DNA of 64,000 nucleotides from Centroberyx gerrardi (lineage: Eukaryota > Chordata > Actinopteri > Beryciformes > Berycidae). The DNA lies in contig NC_136017.1 in assembly GCF_048128805.1 (NCBI RefSeq), forward strand, positions 2,158,008-2,222,007. Reading direction: 5' to 3'. A program made the position numbers and the translations under genes. Shown here in pieces: positions 11,362-22,540 of this stretch (position 1 is its first letter; each line of letters begins with the position of its first letter). The notes below the pieces were generated by a model, which searched no databases, was not told the DNA's origin, and saw only the letters and a program-made list of their open reading frames with translations.

Positions 11362-13280
11362 AGATACCTACGTCTTAATGTGAGAATAGTAATGTTTGTA
11401 TTTTCATGTGACTACTTTAAACAAACATCCATCAGTCAGTGTAAACAGAGTGTATTCTGTGTGTTGGGAAACTGAACAGGGTTTTAACAACACACATGAA
11501 CAAGAACATGAACATTTTATTGTGAAAATGAAATGAATGAGAAATGAAACCAGACAGAATCAAGTTATGGTTGTTCATCTTAGAGTCTGTTGTTGATGAT
11601 TGACAGGTTAAAATATCTTTCTTTTACAACTTTGTTTTATTTGGTGTTTTATTCTCATCTCATCATTCCAAGCTAAACATTTATCTAGTTTTCTATAATT
11701 GTTTCTCAGAATTAAAGTTTTACCTAAATGAACATTGTTTGGTTTTCATCTTTTCCAACAAGCATAGTTTCAAACACTTTTTTTTTTTTTTAAATGTAAT
11801 TATAATTACCCTAAAATAAACCAAAATCTTGTTCTGTTTTATAAGTTGTGAGTCATTTCATCTCAAAATCAAGGAAAATGTAATGTATGACATCATGGAT
11901 CTATATTGTCAAATTGTCTCTCAAGTATTTTTCAGCCCAAATAAGGGATTCTGGCCCCGACCCCTTTCAGTCTAACATGAAAATGAATAGAGGAGTAAAA
12001 TTATGTTAAAGCCTTTAACTGTCCAACACTAATATTGACTGTTTCTGCTCTCAGGTTCCTCTGTTCTGCTTTTCTTTATTAGTTGAGCTGATTCTGATGA
12101 AAACAATAAAAAATCTCTACAGACTGAGCTCAGCATTCAGCATTTCATGAGAACAACATCCACACCATGGCTGTTAGAGAAATAGTTTTAAAAAAATGTA
12201 ATTATTAATTATTATTTCACCCATTATAAGAACAGAATGATTTGTAAACAAAAACAAAACAGGATCTGGAGAGAATCCGAATGAAACACTTGAGAGGAAA
12301 AGAGGCTGAACCAAGATGTCAGAGACTCAGATTCACAGATTGATGTTTAGTATCTAGAAATATCAAAAGAAAATAAAAACATTAGATTTTCAATATAGGT
12401 GCAAGAAAATGTATTCTCAGCCAACTAAGGTAATGCAGTTGGACCTTTCTGTTTTGGTGTATTGAACCTATATTTAACCAGTTTTTTTTTTTTTTTTACA
12501 ATAAGAGTAAAAATCTCTTTTTTTATCAAGGGAGAACTGATCAAGAAAGCAGCATCCAGGTAGTAAGATGTCCGAAATAGACAGAGGTAAACTCCACTGG
12601 ACTTAAAGATAGAAGTGTCAGTCATCCAGGCAGCAAAACGTCTTCAACTCTTCATTTTAAGTCCAGTGGATTTTGTTTCCATCTTTTTTTGGACAACCAG
12701 AAATGATGGAAAATTCCCTCTGGTTCCTTTTGGAAACTATGAAGGTCAGAACTGATCAGAAGTGTCTGTCAACCAAAACAATCCACTGTTACAGCAGCAT
12801 AGCAGGTCAAAGCTTGTTAGTATCCCAAGTTTCAACTAATACCCATCCCCCCTTTCCTCAGTGTATCAATATGCAGCTCAACTCTTCCTGTCCAGTTGCT
12901 CCCTCTAATGGACAAACTCTGCAACCACAAGTAGAGCAAATACAAAAAAGGCTTGCTTCATGTGTTTTATTTGTAATACTATTGACCATCAAATAAGCAC
13001 AAGTATTCACAAGAGATAAAATATATAATTTAAGACACTAAAAGACAGATATTTACAGATCTTGAGCGCACAGTGTCCTCGGACCTGACCACGTATCAAA
13101 AGACCAAGCGGAGTTGAAAGCAGCTCTCTTGTTGTGAGGATGCAGGTCAGGTTAGGGTTTCCAACTCCAACTCCTCTCCCTTAACATCGACTACTTTAGT
13201 GCCCTTGAGCAACGCACTCAGTCACCAGTTGCGGCAGTGGAGCTGCTCACTGCTCAGCTCCCAGGTGTGAATATATCAAT

Positions 13281-13960
13281 GTTGTCACGTGAAAACCTCG
13301 TAAATTATCATGCAAGCGTACAGTGTGTGGGACTATATTCCTTTCTCAGCATCTACCTTTTTGGTTATTGTCCTACGCACCTGTAGAGACCTTTAGGTGT
13401 ACAAATATATATATTTTTTTTTAACCTAAACTAAAAAATGAGAGGTTGAGAAAATTCTGCAGCTGTTTGGCTGATGCAACCCTTTCAAAACCCATCGGAT
13501 AACATAAAAAAATGCATCGTCATCAAACTAAAAACAAGGCTGTCTTAGTTCCTGAACAGTTGACATTAGTGCTGAAATGATCAGCCAATTAATCGATTAG
13601 ACAATTGACAGAAAATTAATCAATTATAACTTTGATAATCGATTAATCGTTTTAGTCATTTATCAAGTAAAAAATACCAAACATTTGCTGGTTACAGCTT
13701 CACACAGATTTGCTGATTTTCTCTGTTATTATTAAATTAATCCTTTGGGTTTTTTGGCTGCTGGTCAAACTGAGGAAGACATTTGACGAATCACTTCGGG
13801 AACTTGTGATGGACATTTGTCATTATTCTGACATTTTATACACTAAATGATTAATTGAAAAATAAGTGGATTAATCAGCGATGAAAATAATCGCTAGTTG
13901 CAGCCCTGGTTGACATTTTGGAGGTACGAGGTTTTCACCCGACAGTAATGATATGTAACT
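13281..13960 (+). mobile_element. MITE copy interrupted by a hAT-like element
   Basis: The outer parts (13281-13566 and 13909-13960) match the unit seen twice at 60270-60782: GTTGTCACGTGAAAACCTCG at one end, and GGAGGTACGAGGTTTTCAC at the other in inverted sense. The shared internal words include AACCCATCGGATAA and CAAGGCTGTCTTAGTTCCTG. The two end sequences are terminal inverted repeats. The copy is split by the insertion at 13567-13908. Confidence 0.6.
13567..13908. mobile_element. non-autonomous hAT-like element with 8-bp TSD
   Basis: A 342-bp AT-rich element with ends TAGTGCTGAAA and TTGCAGCCCTG (short imperfect terminal inverted repeat). It is flanked on both sides by GTTGACAT (13559-13566 and 13909-13916), an exact 8-bp duplication as made by hAT transposases. 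It has no coding capacity. It interrupts a sequence that is continuous at 60470-60500, which independently confirms the insertion. Confidence 0.75.
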
Positions 13961-14065
13961 GTAAACGTGAAGTGATCGTGGGCATCTGCCTGGATAAATC
14001 AGTGTTTTTTAGAAGGAAACTCTGGTGTGGCGGACGCACGGTGACAGGCAGTGTGGTCCGGTCTG

Positions 14066-16025
14066 TCAGGACTGAACCAGCTGCAGTTTGCTTTCTGCTG
14101 ACGGAGCCTCGATCATTTCTCCTGACATGAACTCCTCCTGCAGACACACAGCAGCAAAACACAGCGGTCACACTCTCTGACACATCAGCATTACACGGTT
14201 AACTTCTTCAAACTCATTTTGGTACACTTGCTTTTCTATAATGATCTGTTATCACGGTTTTGACCTCCATTTTATGACATTTTTAAATATCTTACCCTGT
14301 TATTATTATGGCTTTTGCTGTGGCTTTTATGTGATTTTATCCATTGTAAGAACTTTGTAACTGTTTTGGAAAGTGCTATAAAAATAGGTTTGTACATATA
14401 CTCACTAAAGTATCGACTAGGGCTGCAAATTAAACAAATTATGTATAAAAGGTCATATCCAAATTTTAAAATACACACATACATACTGTATATTCTGATT
14501 TTTTTTTTGTCACATTGGACTGGTGAATTTGCTGACATTACAAATTCAAAGAAAGTACTGTGTATAGTAGAAATATTGTCCCCCCAGACGGCCAGAATTT
14601 ACACTTTATTAAAAATATAAAGTTATTAACACAACATTTGGTCAGCCTGGCAGTGTTAGTGCCTCGCTCCACACAGATTTACTCTCTGCTCGCATAATTC
14701 TGGTTATGTACAGTCACGCTTTTCAATAAATCTGCTGCCAGTCTAGCCATCCAGATACAAAGGAGATTACATTAATAGCAAAACTATTGACCAACCTTAT
14801 CATAGATGACTTTAACAATCAGCGAGCAGCTGGGGCAGGTGGCCACCTCCTCTCCGCTCTCCAGGTCTTCCTGTGGGAACAGCAGCGGGACAGACACATC
14901 TGCTTACAGGTTTCTGACAAACTTTCCATTTCTAAATTCCTACTTTGTTCCATACTGGTTGGTGTTTGAATCTGTAAGTGTTAGCAGGTTATTATTAGAG
15001 TCTGCCTCTCTGAGATACTTCATTATAAGTTAACAAAGAAACTATGGCTTTGGGAATCACAATCTGAACATACTTTCTCAACCAAACAATGTTACACAAA
15101 CAGTGATGTAATGGTAATGAATACATGGATGAACTATGACCTAAAATCAGTTGGCATCATAAGGCAAATAACCACCAATATAAACAAATAATGTTCTCAG
15201 AAAAGCATTATTTTCTGTATTTTCCCTATCCTCATCACTTTGAGTGATCGTTTGACAACGCTTCGCCCTGTTGCGTGACGTTCTTTCTCATACTGAGACC
15301 ACGCACCAAACTCCGTTTAAAAAATCTGGAAATTTAATGCGGCCTTGCTATCCGCAGAGCTACACATCTCATAGAACATGACTTAAGAAGTTTTACGAAG
15401 CAATACGATTTACTCTTCAATCCGGCATACACCCAATAAACCAACCTGCACTTATTTCAATAAAACATACACTTTTTGAATTGGATCGCCTGTTATTACC
15501 ACAATCTTCCTCCACCGAAATGCACCGTGGTGGGCGGTAGCGAGCAGCGTGGTTCAGTTGGAAAAACTTCAGATTTTATTGAAATAAAGTGCTGCTTGTT
15601 GGCTTATCAATATGCCGAATTTATCAGAAGACAATAAAGATTAATAAATGGTCTCAAGTCATGTTCTGGCAAGTATGTAAGTTTGCCGATAACATGGCGA
15701 CAAAATACTGACTGATTTTTTCAACGGACGTTGGCGCATCTTATATCGGGGCTACTACTTGCTAAGATAAACACTGCGAATTTCATGTGATTTATGCCCG
15801 TCTAAAAAAGGTGGGTAAACTCTATTCGTCAAATAAAAATGAAGGTAAAGTGAGTTTAGGTGGGTTTATCCTCCATTACTCATCGTTAGCTAACCATCAT
15901 GGTATAACTCTACTTACTTTAGTTATGGCGAATCTGTCGCCACACGGACAGGGGAAATAATAAGTCTCCGTGTCTTCATCATATTCAAAGTCCTCAATCT
16001 CTACTTCGTCGTGAAACACGGACAT
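14066..16025 (-). CDS. dph3: DPH3, diphthamide biosynthesis CSL zinc-ribbon protein
   Basis: DPH3 (KTI11 in yeast) is a small iron/zinc-binding electron donor for the DPH1-DPH2 radical enzyme that starts diphthamide synthesis on eEF2, and it also serves Elongator-linked tRNA modification. Three minus-strand exons: 15918-16025, 14796-14870, 14066-14137. They encode 36+25+23 = 84 residues, close to the usual 82. Exon 1 reads [20 protein letters not shown] and ends [11 protein letters not shown]. Exon 2 starts [15 protein letters not shown]. Exon 3 starts [12 protein letters not shown] and ends in TGA. The four metal-binding cysteines are present as CPC and CPSC. Donors are GTAAGT (exon 1) and GTTGGT (exon 2, weaker); acceptors are CACAG and TGCAG. 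The start has the family N-terminus. The C-terminal tail differs most from mammals, as expected. It is convergent with the NLR gene. Confidence 0.93.
15310..15715. mobile_element. foldback (palindromic) repeat in dph3 intron 1
   Basis: The left half (CAATCCGGCATACACCC, ATTTCAATAAAACATAC) reappears inverted in the right half (TTATTGAAATAAAGTGCTGC, CAATATGCCGAATTTATC), with CACCGTGGTGGGCGG near the centre. Related sequence occurs at 46999-47420 and partly at 28410-28600. No open frame is present; it is a foldback-type non-autonomous transposon. Confidence 0.6.
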
Positions 16026-16627
16026 TTTGCCCGAATACAGACCCGAAAACTGGGCGAAATGTGTTCAGTAATCCTCACATTTGACAGTGTGTGACGTCTG
16101 TGGAAGTTGTCGCAGGCGTATGACGTAACCGGTACTTCTGCCACTAGAGGGAGATAAAGATGTTCTTTTACTTCATTAAAGAGATATTCAGTGTACAGTG
16201 TACAGTACTTTAAATACTTTCAGTATTTAATTTAATTTAATTTTAGTTGGTCCTTTTTTAAGTTGTCAGATAAATTACATAAAATTACAAACTCATGTTA
16301 CAGCGTACATATTACATTATATTAAACAAAGACAGTACATTGACGCATTTGGCAGACTTCAGGAGAAAACAGAGTTCAAAGTCTTTTAAAATTAATCTAA
16401 TTTTGTGGATATAAAACTTTGCAAGTACTATAATCAACAAGTTTACAATATAATTTACATTTAAAACAAAAGAGAATAAAAGAAGGGAAGAACTGAAGAA
16501 CTGATCCTTGTGATTAGAGACAGAAAGTTGCAAACGACAACGCACATGAGCAAAAATGCAATTTAAAATGACGTGACAGGAAAGTGAAACTCTCTGCCAG
16601 CTCCAGGGTTTCTGTCCTGTCACTGAC

Positions 16628-17019
16628 CAATACAAACCAGTAAAATACCCTTACATTTATATTAATTCACCCCTTAATTCATGAAAAATCTTCAATTAAA
16701 GGAGTTATTAATGGAGGAGACCCTATCAAAACACCCCTTAATGTTTGACTCCTTACTTTCTAATTTAATGTCAAATTCAGGGAGACAGGAACTTTCCATT
16801 AATTTCCACTTAATAACCTGTAAACCTGCACAAAAGGCATGAAAAATCCCTTAATTTCTAGTGTCTCTGTGAATCAACCCATGAATAAATCCCTTACAAA
16901 CCCATGATACTAACCTTACTTTGTTAAAGCTGTTATTTTTAATGGACAATTAATGTTTATGTGATGAGATATTAAGGACATTTCAGGGGGGGGAAATTAA
17001 GGGGTTTGGTTTCGTAGTG
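16628..17019. mobile_element. non-autonomous DNA transposon, copy 1 of 2
   Basis: Same family and orientation as 57177-57554. Shared words are TTAATTCACCCCTTAATTCATG, AACCTGTAAACCTGCACAAA and TTAATTTCTAGTGTCTCTG. The right end, TTAAGGGGTTTGGTTTCGTA, is the inverse of the left end TACAAACCAGTAAAATACCC with mismatches. No coding capacity. Confidence 0.6.
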
Positions 17020-17389
17020 GACCTTGACCTCCCAGGGAGAGGTCAAAGGTCAGGATCCAAGAGAAAAGAGAGAAAAGAGAGTTTCCCTACAGGGATCGAT
17101 GAAATATCACTTTAATACGCATGCAATAACATTTACATTTCAGCAGAAATTCACGGAGCACAATCAATAGTCTGTAGTGTGTTCAGTGAGTCAGACTGTA
17201 ACCTGTGACCTTTAAATTTGATTTATCCTTATCGTTGTTGTTGTTTCTGTCACTGTATTAGTAAAACTCATTTTTTAAACTCAGTTAAGTTGAGTGCAAC
17301 AGACGTGTCAGTTAGTCCTGAACCACAGACTCAAAAGCTTATCAGACACTTTAACTGCTGATGAAGCTCATCCGCTTTGTTAGAAAAGA

Positions 17390-17422
17390 ATGAGTCAGGA
17401 CCAAGAGGCTGACATCATGAAG
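17390..17422 (+). CDS. possible first coding exon of an unidentified gene
   Basis: ATG with A at -3 opens MSQDQEADIMK and runs exactly into a good donor, AAG|GTAAAC. No second exon could be matched in the 15 kb that follow, and I recognise no family. It could easily be chance. Confidence 0.15.
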
Positions 17423-17449
17423 GTAAACTGATTCACCTGCTCCACACAA

Positions 17450-19188
17450 CCTTTTCTTTCTTTCTTTTGTTTTTCTTTCTTTCTGTCTTTCTGTCTTTCT
17501 TTCTTTCTGTCTTTCTTTCTTTCTGTCTGTCTTTCTTTCTTTCTATCTTTCTTTTGTGTCTTTCTTTCTTTCTTTCTTTCTGTTTTTCTGTCTTTCTTTT
17601 GTGTCTTTCTTTCTTTCTGTCTGTCTTTCTTTAGTGTCTTTCTTTCTTGCTGTCATTCTTTCTTTCTTTCTGTCTTTCTGTCTTTCTGTCTGTCTTTCTT
17701 TCTTTCTGTCTTTCTTTTGTGTCTTTCTTTCTTTCTTTCTTTCTGTTTTTCTGTCTTTCTTTCTTTCTGTCTTTCTTTCTTTCTGTCTGTCTTTCTTTCT
17801 TTCTGTCTTTCTTTTGTGTCTTTCTTTCTTTCTTTCTTTCTGTTTTTCTGTCTTTCTTTTGTGTCTTTCTTTCTTTCTGTCTGTCTTTCTTTAGTGTCTT
17901 TCTTTCTTGCTGTCATTCTTTCTTTCTTTCTGTCTTTCTGTCTTTCTTTTGTGTCTTTCTTTCTTTCTGTCTGTCTTTCTTTAGTGTCTTTCTTTCTTGC
18001 TGTCATTCTTTCTTTCTTTCTGTCTTTCTGTCTTTCTTTTGTGTCTTTCTTTCTTTCTGTCTGTCTTTCTTTAGTGTCTTTCTTTCTTGCTGTCATTCTT
18101 TCTTTCTTTCTGTCTTTCTGTCTTTCTTTTGTGTCTTTCTTTCTTTCTTTCTTTCTTTCTGTCTTTCTTTCTTTCTGTCTTGCTGTCTTTCTTTCTTTCT
18201 TTCTTTCTGTCTTTCTTTTGTGTCTTTCTTTCTTTCTGTCTTTCTGTCTTTCTTTCTTTCTGTCTTTCTGTCTTTCTTTCTTTCTTTTGTGTCTTTCTTT
18301 CTCTCTCTCTTTCTTTCTTTCTTTCTGTCTTTCTTTCTTTCTTTTGTTTTTCTTTCTTTCTTTCTGTCTTTCTGTCTTTCTGTCTTTCTTTTCTTTTGTT
18401 TTTCTTTCTTTCTTTCTTTCTGTCTTTCTGTCTTTCTTTCTTTCTGTCTTTCTTTTGTGTCTTTCTTTCTTTCTTTCTTTATTTCTGTCTTTCTGTCTTT
18501 CTTTCTTTCTTTCTTTCTGTCTTTCTTTCTTTCTGTCTTTTTTCTTTCTGTCTTTCTTTTGTGTCTTTCTTTCTGTCTTTCTGTCTTTCTTTCTGTCTTT
18601 CTTTTGTGTCTTTCTTTCTTGCTGTCATTCTTCCTTTCTTTCTTTTTGTCTTGCTGTCTTTCTTTCTTTCTGTCTTTCTTAAATTTCATGTCTTTGTGTC
18701 TTTCTTTCTCTCTCTCTCTTTCTTTCTTTCGTTTGTTTCTTTCTGTCTTTCTTTCTTTCTTTTGTTTTTCTTTCTTTCTTTCTGTCTTTCTGTCTTTCTT
18801 TCTTTCTTTCTTTCTTTTGTTTTTCTTTCTTTCTTTCTGTCTTTCTTTCTTTCTGTCTTTCTTTTGTGTCTTTCTTTCTGTCTTTCTGTCTTTCTTTCTT
18901 TCTTTCTTTCTTTCTGTCTTTCTTTCTTTCTGTCTTTCTTTCTTTCTGTCTTTCTTTTGTGTCTTTCTTTCTGTCTTTCTGTCTTTCTTTCTGTCTTTCT
19001 TTTGTGTCTTTCTTTCTTGCTGTCATTCTTCCTTTCTTTCTTTTTGTCTTTCTGTCTTTCTTTCTTTCTGTCTTTCTTTTGTGTCTTTCTTTCTTGCTGT
19101 CATTCTTCCTTTCTTTCTTTTTGTCTTGCTGTCTTTCTTTCTTTCTTTCTGTCTTTCTTAAATTTCATGTCTTTCTTTTGTCTTTCTT

Positions 19189-19229
<41 letters not shown>

Positions 19230-19569
19230 CATTTGTGTCTTTCTTTCTATCTGTCTTTCTTTCTTTCTGTCTGTCTTGCTGTCTTTCTTTCTTTCTGTCT
19301 TTTTTCTTCCATTCTTCCTTTCTTTCTGTCTTTCTTTCTTTCTTTCTGTCTTTCTTAAATTTCATGTCTTTCCTTTGTGTCTTTCTTTCTTTCTTTTGTT
19401 TGTCTTTCTTTCTTTCTTTCTGTCTTGCTGTCTTTCTTTCTGACTTTCTTTCTTTCTGTCTTTCTTAAATTTCATGTCTTTCTTTTGTGTCTTTCTTTCT
19501 TTCGTTTGTCTTTCTTTCTTTCTTTTGTGTCTTTCTTTCTGTCTTGCTGTCTTTCTTTCTGTCTTGCTG

Positions 19570-19600
<31 letters not shown>

Positions 19601-19823
19601 GTCTTTCTTAAATTTCATGTCTTTCTTTTGTGTCTTTCTTTCTTTCTCTTTCTTTCTTTCTTTCTTTCTTTTCTTTCACAAATTTCAAAATCATGCCTGC
19701 ATGTGAAGAAAAATAGAGGGTCTTTTTTCTTTCATTCTTTATTTCTTTCTGTCTTGCGGTCTTTCTTTCTGTCTTTCTTTTGTGTCTTTCTTTCTTTCTC
19801 TCTCTCTCTTTCTTTCTTTCTTT
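17450..19823 (+). repeat. 2.4-kb pyrimidine-strand satellite (CTTT/GTCTTTCTTT)
   Basis: The + strand is almost purely C/T with interspersed G, built of CTTT, CTTTCTGT and TTTTGTGT words. Higher-order structure is visible. A 90-bp unit marked by TTGCTGTCATTC recurs at 17909, 17999 and 18089, with an earlier copy 260 bp upstream at 17649. Blocks with TTAAATTTCATGTCTTT recur near 18679, 19158, 19358, 19466 and 19609. Open frames up to about 500 codons of Ser/Phe/Leu (+) or Lys/Arg/Asp/Thr (-) arise because the word length lacks stops; they are not genes. Confidence 0.95.
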
Positions 19824-19868
19824 CACAAATTTCAAAATCATGCCTGCATGTGAAGAAAAATAGAGGGA
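19677..19868 (+). repeat. direct duplication of satellite edge plus flank
   Basis: A ~44-bp non-satellite phrase (CACAAATTTCAAAATCATGC, continuing to AAAATAGAGGG) occurs at 19677 and again at 19824, 147 bp apart with CTTT repeats between. Unequal exchange has pulled unique flank into the array. Confidence 0.85.
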
Positions 19869-20879
19869 TTAAGGTTCTGGACTTTGTTTCTTCGGCTGAA
19901 GTGAAGTGAAGACGCATGAAAACACAACGCAGCATCCAAGCAATTAAACCATCAGAGTTCAACCATCAGTCCGCTCATACAGTGAATTCTTCTTCATTTA
20001 CAAAGGAACATTCTAGAGAAATGCAAAACAGACGAGTGTTTTTGACTCGAGTGGCCCTGAAAACTGAATGGGGATAGATTCAGCTGTAGTTTATTCTAAT
20101 GTAATTAGAATAAATATAATTATAAAGTAAGAGGGTTAGCATGGACGAATTAGTCCAAAATCTTAACTAGGCCAATCTTAGACAAAATAGGCACATTCAA
20201 AATTCACACTTTTGTGTAAATAAAAAAACATGATTACTCCTTTTTTTTTTTTTTTAATAGTTTCATGACTTTCCTGCGGTCTGTTTCTTGTCTTCGCCGT
20301 CAATTTACAGACATCCACGTCTTCCGTTGCCCTGTAAACTTTAACGTTAGTAACCTGTGGTATCTAAGTGACGTTAGTGGAATTATTTAACCGATAACCG
20401 CGTCGTAACGCTTCAGTGCACTGAATTGAATTGAACTCACGCGCCGTGGATCTGTACAGGATCTGTGCTTGTATGTGCTTGTCTAACCCTTTAAAAACAA
20501 AAATTAAAATATACGACTTAGAGCCACATGTCCTGTCTACGTTTCCTTGAAAAAGAAAGCAAACCCCTTCCTGTTTACTCACTTAACATCACTCCGGATA
20601 AGAGTGTAAATGCTGAAAATATTCAGTGCGGTAACATCCTTAGCCTGCACACTGGCCAACCAGCCTTCAGGTCTTTATTATGTCACCTTCAAAAGCTGAG
20701 TTAACACTTTTCCCCAAATAAAATACACCTAAACTGAGTTAAGGTGGGTTTACCCTCCACTACACTCCTGATTTAAATAAGTGAACTTGTTTGTGAACAT
20801 TTAGAAGAATAGACGAACTGTTCTGCAGTAGATGCCAATAAAGCAAAGAGGATCTAATTCAATAAAACATCTCATTTGA

Positions 20880-21083
20880 TAACCCAAATCACATACCTAC
20901 TCTCATCCAATCGGCCCTTCCCTCTAAGATCCAATCCAGATTTCTGTGTAGAATTTACAGATCCTATTGGCAAATTAAAAAGTATTACGGGACATTTGCT
21001 TCCGTAGAATCAGACATAGAGACTTTTGATGAGCTGCATTACTTGTTAAACTGTTTTGATCTCGTTAGCTAATCCTGATAATC
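20880..21083 (+). repeat. dispersed repeat, inverted partner at 26733
   Basis: About 200 bp that match 26733-26938 in reverse complement (CAGATTTCTGTGTAGAA, AATTAAAAAGTATTA, GACATTTGCTTCC, AATCAGACATAGAGAC, GATCTCGTTAGCTAATCCTG). Similarity is high but not perfect by eye. No coding signal. 19869-20879 otherwise shows only unassigned AT-rich DNA. Confidence 0.75.
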
Positions 21084-21350
21084 TTCTCCAGTTCATGGCA
21101 TTTCCTCTTACAATGGTGTTTTTCAAATCACCAGCGTGTTTTTCTGCCTGCTTGGAGGTATTGACTACCTGCCTGGTGTTATCAATGAAAATTTGTCCAT
21201 ATGATATAATGCTATGGTGATTTTCTGTCTGCTTATTCAGGAAAATTCACATTCACATGTACATGTGTGCACAATACTGTCTACACTATCCTCAGAATTT
21301 ATGTCTAGAAAACTCAGAATTGACTTATTGCAAATTTTCTGTTCTAATTA

Positions 21351-21406
21351 TGATTTTAGAACAGCTAAGGGGGTTTTAACAACGCCCCTTAGCTGTTCTA
21401 AAATCA
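21351..21406. repeat. perfect 22-bp hairpin
   Basis: Arms 21351-21372 and 21385-21406 are exact reverse complements (TGATTTTAGAACAGCTAAGG plus GG), with a 12-base loop GTTTTAACAACG. It could be a short foldback element or a structured RNA precursor. No neighbouring gene explains it. Confidence 0.8.
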
Positions 21407-22399
21407 CTGTAAACCACGGCCTCTTGGGGCTTATTGCTTTAAATGACAATGGAATGACATTAATTGTGTAGAAAAAATAAATAAATTTATATTGTGAGCA
21501 GAGTGATGCCTCTTCCCTTGATCTGATGGAGCACAGGGCCGTTAAAGTGTCAATCATGAAGAAAGTCATGGTAATCAAACGCCAATATATCCAATCAGCA
21601 CTACTGGTCAGGTGCCAATAGAGAGAGAAAAGAAAATAGAGGATGTGCAAGCACAAATGAAAGCTATGTTATTGCGCCAAGGAGGAATAAATGTACGTAA
21701 AAAGTTACATAATGCTAGTTTTCTTATATCATGACTGTCAACAACAAAAGGTCAATATTGCTTTGTTGCCACTACCTCCAAAAAGCACAGACAGCTCTGT
21801 CCGTCAGTTATATAAAGACAATATTGGCTTCTGTCTATTTGCATCAGTCTTCTGTATGCTTGTAAGTACGTAATCTTTCTCTGATGTAATCTTTCTCTGA
21901 TATTATTACAGCTCTAACCCAGCACATTTTTCTGTGTTCATTTTTTTAAAATGGCAAGGTAGGTTAGGACTAGTTGTTCTGCAGCTAAACTGACTGCAGT
22001 CATGTTTCATTTTCAGTCGGTTTTATTGTAGCATATATGCAATATTATACTTGTATGTAATGAAATGCATACAAAAATACATTTGAAGTGGGATATATTA
22101 CCAAGATATGCGTATAAATATAAATCCTCACTCACTCACTCACTCACTGACTCCATCCTGTCCACATTGTTGAAAATACTGAGGTCAATGATCCCTCTGG
22201 TGGCCAAAAACTGTTTTATTTCTCTGTTCATTTTTTTAATGGTTGGGGTACGGATTAGAAGTTATGAAACTGGGGAAATGGCTGTAAATAGTCATGTTTC
22301 TTTACTTCAAGTGCAAAAATGAATAAAAATAGATGTCTTCAGGCATGCGGTGGCGACCCCGAACGGGCCCCAAAAAAAATTTGGCCCCAACTTCCATCA

Positions 22400-22540
22400 A
22401 ATCTGACTCCAAGGTTTTCTGACTCAGCTGCTCTCTGTTTCTAGCCTGGTTGTATATAAAAACACAATTTGCACTTAGCCGATTCTCCGCTGGACTTCCA
22501 TGACGGCACCAAACTTTGCTGCTGGGAGATTTGTGACACA
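22400..22540 (+). repeat. dispersed repeat, inverted partner at 27630
   Basis: CAGCTGCTCTCTGTTTCTAG, GGCACCAAACTTTGCTGC and GGAGATTTGTGACA recur inverted at 27630-27735 (AGAAACAGAGAGCAGCTG, CTGGTGCCATCAAATA, ACAAATCTCC). A short open frame over it is not supported as a gene. Confidence 0.55.

Noticed and set aside
17556..19706. Long Ser/Phe/Leu and Lys/Arg open frames (up to 504 codons)
   Set aside because: They are translations of CTTT/GTCTTT repeats; amino-acid content follows the repeat words, and frames overlap on both strands.
20239..20335. Minus-strand exon-like segment (ATEDVDVCKLTAK)
   Set aside because: No donor in phase and no partner exons; not connected to dph3, whose start at 16025 is complete.
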